From contig CABQWP010000018.1 in assembly GCA_902467875.1 (NCBI GenBank), positions 1-31,847 on the forward strand: a stretch of DNA of 31,847 bases. The letters are read 5' to 3'. Under the pieces are notes generated by a model that was not told the origin of the DNA, made no database searches, and was given only the letters and a program-made list of their open reading frames with translations. Origin of the DNA: an uncultured Collinsella sp. (lineage in GTDB: Bacteria > Actinomycetota > Coriobacteriia > Coriobacteriales > Coriobacteriaceae). The position numbers and the translations under genes were made by a program. Shown here one piece after another: positions 1-7,017 of the stretch (position 1 is the first letter of the stretch; each line of letters opens with the position of its first letter).

Positions 1-564
1 CATGAACCAGTCGGCCCCCCCCCCTTTTGGCTGAGAGGTATCCGAGCCGCTAAAGAACGGCAGGCCCGCACCGGGACGACCAGCACCGGCGCCGGCGAGC
101 GGACGCTTCTTGTCCTGGTCCTTGGCGGTGAGTTTCTCGATAGCCTTTTTGATGGAGGCGGACGACACACCCAGGCGCATGAGGATGTCCATGGCCATGC
201 CGTTGCCCTCTTCGACGATACCGATCAGCAAGTGCTCGGTCGACACGTAGGTCTGGTTGTTCTCGCGCGCCACGCGGAATGAACGCTCCATCACGCTAAT
301 GACGAGCGGCGTAAAGGCGAGCTTGGCCGCCTCGGTCTCCTCACTGGGCTCGGGAACCGTGGTCTGGACCTCTTTGAGAGTATCCATGATGTCATCATAG
401 GAGATGTCGAGCGAACGCAGCGCCTCGGCGGCAATGCCCTCGTCCTCCTTGGCAAGCGCGAGCAGCAGGTGCTCGGTGCCCACCTTATTTGAATGAAGAT
501 CGAGCGCTTCTTGCTTGGCCATGGACATGACCTTACGCGCACGATCGGTAAAACGGTCTAACAT
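1..564 (-). CDS. clpC: ATP-dependent Clp protease ATP-binding subunit ClpC, N-terminal part (runs off the left edge)
   Basis: ClpC is the AAA+ unfoldase that feeds substrates into ClpP. Only its N-terminal adaptor and substrate domain is present. Translation from the ATG at 564 begins MLDRFTDRARKVMSMAKQEA and contains both Clp-N repeats: one with KVGTEHLLLALAKE near residue 27 and one with YVSTEHLLIGIVEEG near residue 105. A glycine/alanine-rich linker begins near residue 150, and the D1 AAA domain would lie outside the window. AGAGGAA about 7 nt upstream supports the start. A run of ten G on the coding strand (complement of 15-24) sits in the linker. The frame as given stays open to the window edge, but with nine G the downstream reading becomes GGGPTGSM, which looks more like a ClpC linker. 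An indel in this homopolymer is therefore possible. ClpC is firm; ClpB or ClpE is less likely because the N domain is of the ClpC kind. Confidence 0.88.
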   Translation of the reverse strand, partial: MLDRFTDRARKVMSMAKQEALDLHSNKVGTEHLLLALAKEDEGIAAEALRSLDISYDDIMDTLKEVQTTVPEPSEETEAAKLAFTPLVISVMERSFRVARENNQTYVSTEHLLIGIVEEGNGMAMDILMRLGVSSASIKKAIEKLTAKDQDKKRPLAGAGAGRPGAGLPFFSGSDTSQPKGGGADWFM

Positions 565-600
565 GCTAGTTCCTCTTAGACGAGCTAGTTTTTTCAAACG

Positions 601-628
601 CAAAGCGCCGCCCCGCGGCAGCGCTTTG
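601..628. repeat. Hairpin in the clpC upstream region
   Basis: CAAAGCGC (601-608) pairs with GCGCTTTG (621-628), with three more inner pairs after one mismatch. On the minus strand it lies about 37 nt before the clpC start and about 135 nt after the tetR stop. No T-run follows on that strand, so it is a weak terminator at best. It may be a leader hairpin of clpC or a repressor site. No CIRCE or CtsR heptad repeat was seen nearby. Confidence 0.35.
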
Positions 629-761
629 GTCTCTTTACCCATATGGAGTATATGTTAACAGCTGGAGGAATATCTATAAACCCGGCTCACATGAATGCAG
701 GTTATGACCGCATCGCGGGACTCACCGCGCGATGCGCGACGGGCGCCCCGCAAGAGAAACC

Positions 762-1451
762 CTAGACGTCTTTCACCACGTCGGGACTCGTCGCACGCGA
801 TGCGCGATAGGCATCGGCCTCCTTGGAGACGCGTTCGAGCAGCTCGGATGTATCGACGCCCTCGACTTGCGCGACCGTTTCAACCGTCTGCATGGCGACC
901 GCCCTCAGGTACGCGCACGCGCTGTCCCCCAGCTGCTCGAGGTCTATCTCCTCGCCGCCCTCCCGGGCAAAGCCGACCGCCATCACAAAGCCCATGATGC
1001 CCGAGACCAGAAAGCCCACCGCAAAGCTCGAATCTGCCTTGAGCTCTTCTCCGTCGGGGTGGACGATCTCTCTCACGCGGTCGATGATGATCGTATGGAT
1101 GCCCTGCACGACCTGCTCGGCGGCACCCGCCCTCATGGTGATGACGATGCGCCGCAGCAGGCAGCGGACGTCGCGCCGGTCGAACGCCGAAAGGTCGCCC
1201 TCGCTCGAAAAATGCCAGAGGGCATCGGTGATAAGCTCGTTATCCTGCAGCAGCTGGGTCATGGCGATGGCGACGAGTTCATCGAAATCGTGAAAATAGT
1301 AGTAAAACGTTCCGCGATTGCACTGGGCGGCGCGGGTCACCTCGCCAACCGACAGCTCGAAGATGCTGTTGTTCTCGATGAGCTCCCAAAACGCCTCGAT
1401 GATACGGGTGCGCGCATCGGGCGCATCGGCGTCCTTACGCGGTCTCGCCAT
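762..1451 (-). CDS. TetR/AcrR-family transcriptional regulator
   Basis: This is a one-component DNA-binding repressor of about 229 residues. An N-terminal basic segment (MARPRK) leads into the TetR helix-turn-helix, visible as LSVGEVTRAAQCNRGTFYYY followed by the usual FxxxDELVAIA helix. The C-terminal half is a helical ligand-binding and dimerisation domain too divergent to name a ligand. The ATG at 1451 has GAGG 3 nt upstream; a GTG at 1460 behind AGGGG is an equally good start and adds three residues. Either start lies inside the 3' end of the activase gene (overlap 17 or 26 bp), which suggests one transcript and translational coupling. By position it may control the activase operon through the palindrome at 5924-5944. 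The family call is firm; the target is inferred. Confidence 0.85.
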   Translation of the reverse strand: MARPRKDADAPDARTRIIEAFWELIENNSIFELSVGEVTRAAQCNRGTFYYYFHDFDELVAIAMTQLLQDNELITDALWHFSSEGDLSAFDRRDVRCLLRRIVITMRAGAAEQVVQGIHTIIIDRVREIVHPDGEELKADSSFAVGFLVSGIMGFVMAVGFAREGGEEIDLEQLGDSACAYLRAVAMQTVETVAQVEGVDTSELLERVSKEADAYRASRATSPDVVKDV

Positions 1452-4400
1452 GCGCCTCACCGCACCCCTGCGCCTTGGCGTTCATGATGAGCATCTGAAG
1501 ACGGTTCTCCACGTTGGCGAAGCTCACGTCGGGATCGTAGTCGAGCGGCAGGAACTGCGCCGTGGGATACTGCTCCTTGAGCGCATGGATGAGCCCGCGC
1601 CCCACGACATGGTTGGGCAGACACCCGAACGGCTGCAGGATCACGAAGTTGCGGCAGCCGCGCTTGGCGTGCTCGAGGATCTCCGCCGGAATCAGCACGC
1701 CCTCGCCCGCATCGAACGTATGGTGCAGGATCTTATCGCTCGCGCGCACGAGCTCGGGCATGCGCGTCGGCGGCTCGTAGAGCGGGCTCGCCGCGCCCAG
1801 GCGGTCGCAACGGTCGTGCGCGAGCTCGAACAGGTTGTCCGCCGTGGCGTACCAGGCCTTTTCGGGCAGCGACAGATCGACGTGGAACTCGCGCGACTGC
1901 GCATGCTTGTAGAAATAGGTCTTGCGGATCACGTCGGTCATGCGCGCCTCGATGACCTCGAGCCCGTTGTCCTCGAGGTAGCGCTCGATCTCGTGGTTGG
2001 CGCCGAGATGGAAATTGAGCAGGTACTCGCCCACGATGAGAACGGTCGGATGCGGGTTCGAGCGGTCGTACGGAACGGCGTCCATGATCGCAAGCGCGCG
2101 TTTGAAGCCCGTCGCCTGGCCTCTCAGCCCGGAGCGCTCCATGCCCTCGATAACCTCATCGAGCGCGCGGTCGAACGCAGCGTCCGCCGCGCCCTTCTCG
2201 AGCTCGTAGGGACGGATGCGCCTAAGCATGGCCTCGAGGGCATCGATCATGGGAAGACCGTAGGCGATCTGGATGCTCGGGCCAAGGCCGAGCTTGAAGC
2301 CCGGATGCGCATTGTGGGCATCGACGTCGTCGTTGGTGAGCACCGGGACATAGTCGTATCCCGCGTCGTCGAGCGCGCGGCGCAGCAGGGGCATGTAGTG
2401 CGTCAAGCGGCAGTCGCCGATATACTTGCCAGTCACCACGGCGACGTCGTGCGGGTCGTACTTACCGCTCTTGAGTGCCGCGAGCGCCTCGCCGATCACG
2501 ATTTGCGCGGGGAAGCAGATGTCGTTGTGCACATAGCGTTTGCCCAGGCGGATGGCATCCTCGCGCCCGATATCAAGGGCCTCGGCGCGCACGCCCTGAT
2601 TGCGCATCGCCGCGGTCATGAGCCTGCAGAACGCATGGGAGGTGTTGGGGACCAGCGCGATCTTGTCGTGCCGGTCGCGCTTGGTGTACTTGACCTTATA
2701 CGGGTCGTCGAGCGGATGGACCGCGTGCACCCGGGCGCCCTCGGCACGCTCCTCCGCGCGACGACGGTTGACCGACTCGATAAACGAACGCACGCGAATG
2801 CCCATGGGACCGGCGACGTCGCTCTCATCGAGCTTGATCATCATCGGAACCTTGGAGCCCATCTCGCCCATCATGCGCGCGATCTCGTCGGTGAGATACG
2901 CATCGTGGCCGCAGCCGAAGCTGCCCATCTGCACGAGCTCGAGCTCGGGCGTCGATGCGACGATGACCGCGCACGACAGCATGCGCGCATGGTAGTTGTT
3001 CACGATGTCGATGCGGCTGTTGGAAAGATCGACGTTGCAGACCCCCGGCACCGCATCGGGCGTCAGCACGGGGATGCCGCGCTCAGAGAAGAGCTTGGGC
3101 AGCCCGTGGTTGACCAGCGGGTCGTTGTGGTACGGGCGCGAAGCGATCACCACCGCGTAGCCGCCGTCCTCGCGCACGTTCTCGAGCACCTGCCTGCCGC
3201 GCAGCTGCAGCTGGTTCTCAAACGTCTGCTGCGCGCGGTCCGCCTGCTCGGTCGCCTTGGCAACCAGGTCGGCATCGATATCGAAGGTCTCCTTGCACCA
3301 CGCCTTGAGCTGGCGGTTTCGGTCGCCCTCGTCGTACCAGTGGAACAGCGGCGTATCGAACGGAACGCCGAAACGCTCCTCCGGGTTATCGGAATTGCGC
3401 ATCACGTAGGGGTATCCCTTTACGACGGCGCACATCCACTCGCTGGTAGAGGCGGTGTTTTCGGTGGGCACCGTCGTGATGATGGGCATGAAGATGCGGT
3501 CGACGCCGGCGTCGACGAGATTGCGGATGTGCCCGTGGACGAGCTTGGCCGGGAAGCACACGGTGTCGGATGTGACGTGCGCCAGACCGCGCTCGTACAT
3601 CGCCTTGGTGCTGCGTCCCGAGACGCGCACCTTAAAGCCGAGCGTGCTGAAGAACGTCGACCAGAACGGCATGGTGTCCCAGAACTCGAGCACACGGGGA
3701 ATGCCGATCGTGACATCGCGCCCCCCGCTGACGGGAACCGTGGGGTACGACTCGAACAGCAGCTTCTCGCGGTCGACAAAGAGATTGGGGGCAGCCGCGG
3801 TCCGGTCGCGCCCCGTGCCGGGTGCCTGTGCCTCGCAAGCACCCTGCGGACGCAGCTCCTCCGCCGCGGGGACCTCGCGCACGAGCTCATCCCATGAGAT
3901 GGCGCCGCCGCGCGGGCAGCGATTGCCCGTGACGTAAAGCGAGCCGTCGCCAAATGCCACGACCGCGCGCTGGCAGCGGTTGTTGCACCGACGGCAGGTA
4001 ACGCCGCCGAACTCGCGATGCTCGAAGCGCTCCACGGCATCGAGCCCGATAAACGACGTGCCGGCGTCGCCCTTGCGGCATTCCTCGCGCGCGAGCAGGG
4101 CGATACCGATAGCGCCCATCAGCCCCGGGTGGGGCGCACGCGTGACGGGTTTGCCCAGATACTGCTCGAATGCGCGCAGCACCGCGTCGTTTCGGAACGT
4201 GCCGCCCTGGACGACGACTTTGTCGCCCAGACGGTTGAGATTTGAAACGCGAATGACCTTGGTGAACACGTTCTCGATAATCGAACGGCAGAGACCGGCC
4301 ATGATGTCGCCCGGACCCTTACCGCGCCGCTGCTCGGAAACGACGCTGCTGTTCATGAACACCGTGCAGCGGCTGCCGAGAACGGCGGGGGCTTTGGACG

Positions 4401-5874
4401 AAAATGCCTCGGTCGCGATATCCTCAACGGCTATTCCGAGGTTTTTGGCAAAACCCTCGAGGAACGAGCCGCAGCCCGCAGAGCACGCCTCGTTGACGAC
4501 GATATCGGTCAGCACGCCGTGGTTGAGCCAGATGGCCTTCATATCCTGTCCGCCGATGTCGAGCACGAAGGTCGCATCGGGAACGCATGCGCACGCGGCG
4601 CGGGCGTGCGCGACCGTCTCGACCGTATGGTAGTCGGCGTGGAACGCGCGCGCGAAAAGCTCCTCGCCGTATCCCGTGGTGCCCACGGCATCGATCGCAA
4701 GCGTGACTCCCGCTGTCTCCCAGCGGTTCTTCAAGCTGACAAGACCCTGTTGGGCGACGTCGAGCGGTCTGCCGTTATTAGACGCGTAGAACGAATCGAC
4801 AAGCTCACCCGCCTCATCGACCAGGGCGAACTTGGTCGTCGTGCTCCCCGAATCGATACCGAGCGCCACACGCACCGTCTCTCCGGGCGCATACGCATCC
4901 GGACCCTTTGCCGGCGTCTCTTTGCCATGGCGTGCCGTAAAATCCGCCTGCTCGGCAGGTGTGGCAAAAAAGGGCTGGGCAAGACGTCCCTCCCCGCTTG
5001 CGGGCGCGACCGTCTCGAGCTTATCCAGCCGGACAAAAGCGTCGGGAAGGTCGATCGGTTGGGACGATGCGAACATGTCGGTCAGCGACAGGGCGGCACC
5101 GCGCGCGACCATGATCTGCGGATCGCGCGGGACGATAACCTGATCGTCCGATAGATTCAGTTGCTCCCGGAACACGCGGACCAGTGTGGGGTTGTAGGCG
5201 AGCGTACCGCCCTCGAAGATTACCGGCGGCTCGATGTCGATACCCTGGGCCAGACCGCCGATCGTTTGGCGGGCGACCGCGTGAAGCGCCGAAAGCGCCA
5301 GGTCGGTGGTAGGAATGCCCTCGTTGAGCAGCGGCTGGATATCGGTCTTTGCGTACACGCCGCAGCGGCCCGAGACCTCGTGGACGGTCGTTCCCCGGCT
5401 TGCGAGCTGCTCGAACTCGCCCGATTCGGTGCCGACCCCCATGAGCTTTGCCATCTCGTCGATAAATGCACCGGTACCGCCTGCGCACGAGCCGTTCATG
5501 CGCATGTCGGCAACCTCGATGTCTCCCTTATCGTTGGTGCGGAAGAAGATCATCTTGGCGTCTTGGCCGCCCAGCTCGATGGCGCAGCGCGTCTGCGGAT
5601 AGAACCTGCTGATCGCGAGCGCGTTGGCGACCACCTCCTGAACGTACGAGGCGCCCAGCGCGGTCGCGATATCGCGCGCACCCGAGCCGGTCACCGCAAC
5701 GCGCAGTGACTCATGGGGAAAGCGCTCGGCGAGCTCGCCGAGCATGGCGCGCACGCTCGCTGTCTGACACGCCCCGTGGCGGCGATATCCCCACCACGCC
5801 TCGGTCATATCCTCGTGCATCGCGTAAACTTTGGTCGTCGTCGACCCTACGTCCAGTCCTACTAGCAACGCCAT
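1435..5874 (-). CDS. Giant 2-hydroxyacyl-CoA dehydratase activase: two ASKHA activase domains plus DUF2229/HgdB-like halves
   Basis: The protein has 1479 residues. Residues 5-270 form one BcrAD/BadF/HgdC activase domain: phosphate loop GLDVGSTTTK at 6-15, LGGQDAK at 101-107, and candidate [4Fe-4S] ligands C130 (SCAGGTGAF) and C171. Residues 335-600 form a second: GIDSGSTTTK at 339-348, IGGQDMK, and C464, C468 and C503. A cysteine cluster CRRCNNRC follows at 627-634. From about 690 to the C-terminus are DUF2229/HgdB-like regions, with SDTVCFPAKLVHGH and later NDICFPAQIVIGEA suggesting an internal duplication. Known activases of this class are ATP-driven electron donors to radical 2-hydroxyacyl-CoA dehydratases in anaerobes; the substrate here is unknown, and no separate dehydratase subunits lie adjacent. 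GGAG 5 nt before the ATG at 5874 supports the start. The tetR gene overlaps the 3' end. Confidence 0.88.
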   Translation of the reverse strand: MALLVGLDVGSTTTKVYAMHEDMTEAWWGYRRHGACQTASVRAMLGELAERFPHESLRVAVTGSGARDIATALGASYVQEVVANALAISRFYPQTRCAIELGGQDAKMIFFRTNDKGDIEVADMRMNGSCAGGTGAFIDEMAKLMGVGTESGEFEQLASRGTTVHEVSGRCGVYAKTDIQPLLNEGIPTTDLALSALHAVARQTIGGLAQGIDIEPPVIFEGGTLAYNPTLVRVFREQLNLSDDQVIVPRDPQIMVARGAALSLTDMFASSQPIDLPDAFVRLDKLETVAPASGEGRLAQPFFATPAEQADFTARHGKETPAKGPDAYAPGETVRVALGIDSGSTTTKFALVDEAGELVDSFYASNNGRPLDVAQQGLVSLKNRWETAGVTLAIDAVGTTGYGEELFARAFHADYHTVETVAHARAACACVPDATFVLDIGGQDMKAIWLNHGVLTDIVVNEACSAGCGSFLEGFAKNLGIAVEDIATEAFSSKAPAVLGSRCTVFMNSSVVSEQRRGKGPGDIMAGLCRSIIENVFTKVIRVSNLNRLGDKVVVQGGTFRNDAVLRAFEQYLGKPVTRAPHPGLMGAIGIALLAREECRKGDAGTSFIGLDAVERFEHREFGGVTCRRCNNRCQRAVVAFGDGSLYVTGNRCPRGGAISWDELVREVPAAEELRPQGACEAQAPGTGRDRTAAAPNLFVDREKLLFESYPTVPVSGGRDVTIGIPRVLEFWDTMPFWSTFFSTLGFKVRVSGRSTKAMYERGLAHVTSDTVCFPAKLVHGHIRNLVDAGVDRIFMPIITTVPTENTASTSEWMCAVVKGYPYVMRNSDNPEERFGVPFDTPLFHWYDEGDRNRQLKAWCKETFDIDADLVAKATEQADRAQQTFENQLQLRGRQVLENVREDGGYAVVIASRPYHNDPLVNHGLPKLFSERGIPVLTPDAVPGVCNVDLSNSRIDIVNNYHARMLSCAVIVASTPELELVQMGSFGCGHDAYLTDEIARMMGEMGSKVPMMIKLDESDVAGPMGIRVRSFIESVNRRRAEERAEGARVHAVHPLDDPYKVKYTKRDRHDKIALVPNTSHAFCRLMTAAMRNQGVRAEALDIGREDAIRLGKRYVHNDICFPAQIVIGEALAALKSGKYDPHDVAVVTGKYIGDCRLTHYMPLLRRALDDAGYDYVPVLTNDDVDAHNAHPGFKLGLGPSIQIAYGLPMIDALEAMLRRIRPYELEKGAADAAFDRALDEVIEGMERSGLRGQATGFKRALAIMDAVPYDRSNPHPTVLIVGEYLLNFHLGANHEIERYLEDNGLEVIEARMTDVIRKTYFYKHAQSREFHVDLSLPEKAWYATADNLFELAHDRCDRLGAASPLYEPPTRMPELVRASDKILHHTFDAGEGVLIPAEILEHAKRGCRNFVILQPFGCLPNHVVGRGLIHALKEQYPTAQFLPLDYDPDVSFANVENRLQMLIMNAKAQGCGEAHGETA

Positions 5875-5906
5875 AATGCTCCGTCTCTCGCATTTTTCCC
5901 GCTAGA

Positions 5907-5915
5907 GATATACCA
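5907..5915 (-). promoter_or_regulatory. Extended -10 promoter element for the activase-tetR operon
   Basis: The minus strand reads TGGTATATC, matching the TGn plus TATAnT form of an extended -10. Transcription would start near 5900, about 26 nt before the start codon. No good -35 hexamer is present, and the palindrome at 5924-5944 occupies that region, as expected for a repressible promoter. Prediction by eye only. Confidence 0.4.
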
Positions 5916-5923
5916 CTCTACGT

Positions 5924-5944
5924 AATACAACAGACTGTTGTATT
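5924..5944. promoter_or_regulatory. Perfect 21-bp palindrome, candidate TetR operator
   Basis: AATACAACAG and CTGTTGTATT are exact reverse complements around one central base. The site lies 50-70 bp upstream of the activase start and just upstream of its extended -10. Its size and symmetry fit TetR-family operators. The TetR gene at the end of the same operon is the obvious candidate to bind it, giving autoregulation. The palindrome is seen; the binding protein is inferred. Confidence 0.6.
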
Positions 5945-5956
5945 TAAACTCCGTAT

Positions 5957-5989
5957 AAAAAGCGGCTGCCGAAACGCTTCAGCAGCCGC
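5957..5989 (-). terminator. Rho-independent terminator downstream of the DUF2798 gene
   Basis: On the minus strand GCGGCTGC pairs with GCAGCCGC around a 12-nt loop, followed immediately by TTTTT. It ends transcription coming from the DUF2798 gene, about 165 nt after that gene's stop, and isolates the activase promoter. Confidence 0.8.
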
Positions 5990-6155
5990 CGAATGCACCA
6001 ACAGATTGTTCTGCGCGCTAGCACGTCGGGCAACGGAGCAGCACGGGCCCTCCGGTCATGCGCACCGCTCACGCCCGCGATGTCGCCGAGAGAGCTATCC
6101 ACGCTTAGGGCTCCAACCAAGCAAGTCGCCCGCGCTCAGCAGATCCCTAAGCGAG
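5990..6155 (-). other. Long 3' untranslated stretch between the DUF2798 stop and its terminator
   Basis: About 165 nt of non-coding sequence. On the minus strand CTTAGGG shortly after the stop can pair with CCCTAAG about 40 nt further on. No convincing reading frame or internal promoter was found. It could be a structured 3' UTR or yield a small RNA ending at the 5957-5989 terminator, but nothing in the sequence proves this. Confidence 0.3.
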
Positions 6156-6704
6156 CTACTCGCACTCAGGAGCCATAGCCTGCTCCAAGAGCTCGGCATG
6201 CTCCTCCTCGAAAACCGTCCCCACAGGGAAGGCGCGACGGAAGACGAAGCGGGAAATCGGACCGGCTACCAAAAGGTTCCACGGCAGCGCCATCACAAAA
6301 TTATGCGGGATGTTGATCATCCAGATCGCGGGCACGGAATACAGGTTCGCAAGGATGCCGCCGGGCATGTGCGTCAGACCCTCACAGGCACCGTACAGCG
6401 ACATGATGATGACCATGGGAACGACCATGCAGGAGCTGACGGCGAGCGTCATGGCAAGTGGCGAGCTCTTGCCCGGCGTGACCAAGTACTTAAAGGCGAA
6501 ACCCTTGGCGAGCGGGCTGGCGACGAACCAGTCGCAGCACATGGCAAAAATGTAGGCAACGGGGAAGCCGAGCCACGCAGTGGCAACGACCTCGCCGTTG
6601 ATGGCCCCGTGCTGCAGGGCAACGTTGTAGATGCTCATCCAGAGCACCATGCAAAAGCACATGATAAAGGTGAACAGCAGGCTCTCTCGTTTGTTGATAG
6701 GCAT
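6156..6704 (-). CDS. DUF2798-family integral membrane protein (two DUF2798 units)
   Basis: A small, very hydrophobic protein of about 182 residues whose function I cannot name. From the ATG at 6704 it begins MPINKRESLLFTFIMCFCMV, and it has four likely membrane segments arranged as two repeats. The first unit has SIYNVALQHG and WLGFPVAYIFAM; the second has SLYGACEG and PHNFVMALPWNLLVAGPISR. That paired four-helix pattern is typical of DUF2798 proteins. The C-terminus is short and acidic (EEEHAELLEQ). I chose the ATG at 6704 over an upstream TTG at 6764 because the upstream segment would lie in the leader terminator hairpin; GAGGAA lies 11 nt before the ATG. The gene is monocistronic, with its own promoter, leader hairpin and terminator. 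Confidence 0.75.
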   Translation of the reverse strand: MPINKRESLLFTFIMCFCMVLWMSIYNVALQHGAINGEVVATAWLGFPVAYIFAMCCDWFVASPLAKGFAFKYLVTPGKSSPLAMTLAVSSCMVVPMVIIMSLYGACEGLTHMPGGILANLYSVPAIWMINIPHNFVMALPWNLLVAGPISRFVFRRAFPVGTVFEEEHAELLEQAMAPECE

Positions 6705-6748
6705 AAAGGGCAGATTCCTCTCTGTGTTGTACCGCGGCGCCACGCAAC

Positions 6749-6799
6749 AAAAACGGGCGGGCAAGATGGAGCTGTTGGAACTTCATCTCGCCCGCCCGT
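6749..6799 (-). terminator. Terminator-type hairpin in the leader of the DUF2798 gene
   Basis: On the minus strand ACGGGCGGGC and an AGATG extension pair with CATCT and GCCCGCCCGT, giving about 14 bp with one mismatch, followed by TTTTT. It lies 45 nt upstream of the DUF2798 start and 220 nt downstream of thrE. It either terminates thrE readthrough or attenuates a transcript starting near 6829. The hairpin and T-run are clear; the role is inferred. Confidence 0.7.
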
Positions 6800-6835
6800 G
6801 GTACGCGCGTCTGCGACTACTTATGTGGTGGAACC

Positions 6836-6865
6836 AGCCTAGCACGAAACGCATGCGCTTCGTAA
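6836..6865 (-). promoter_or_regulatory. Putative promoter with operator-like palindrome for the DUF2798 gene
   Basis: The minus strand has TTACGA, an 18-nt spacer and TAGGCT preceded by TGC (extended -10). An 18-bp near-perfect palindrome, CGAAGCGCA/TGCGTTTCG with one mismatched pair (6845-6862), fills the spacer. The hexamers are weak individually; the palindrome placed exactly between them is the main support. Confidence 0.35.
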
Positions 6866-6915
6866 GCGTTGAGTTTATGAAGATGCAGGGCACCGATAAT
6901 CCCCCGACCCCATAA

Positions 6916-6980
6916 GTTGCGGTGGAATACGGACTGTTTTGACCCTTTAAGCAGCAATTCAGTCCCTATTTCACCGCAAC
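6916..6980. repeat. Long interrupted inverted repeat downstream of thrE
   Basis: The 21-nt arms at 6916-6936 and 6960-6980 pair in three blocks: GTTGCGGTG/CACCGCAAC, AATA/TATT and GGACTG/CAGTCC, with single mismatches between blocks and a 23-nt loop. There is no T-run on either strand, so it is not a standard terminator. It adjoins the REP-like palindrome at 6985-7017. Confidence 0.7.
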
Positions 6981-6984
6981 TCAT

Positions 6985-7017
6985 TTGGTGCAAAGTAACC
7001 TGTCCCCCTTGTACCAA
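6985..7017. repeat. REP-like palindrome abutting the thrE stop codon, GGGACAGGTT core
   Basis: The arms TTGGTGCAA and TTGTACCAA pair with one wobble. The minus-strand loop contains GGGGACAGGTTACTTT. The element begins on the base after the thrE TAA. Its core matches the element at 14630-14666 after rph, while the arms differ but remain complementary, so the two look like one structural family. Confidence 0.6.

Noticed and set aside
565..761. CIRCE or CtsR operator before clpC
   Set aside because: Neither the TTAGCACTC inverted repeat nor GGTCAAA-type heptad repeats occur; only an unrelated GC-rich hairpin is present.
1318..3897. Long open frame of 859 codons on the plus strand opposite the activase gene
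   Set aside because: It is antisense to a clear protein, has no recognisable domains and a composition rich in Arg, His, Ala and Val, as expected from the complement of GC-rich codons.
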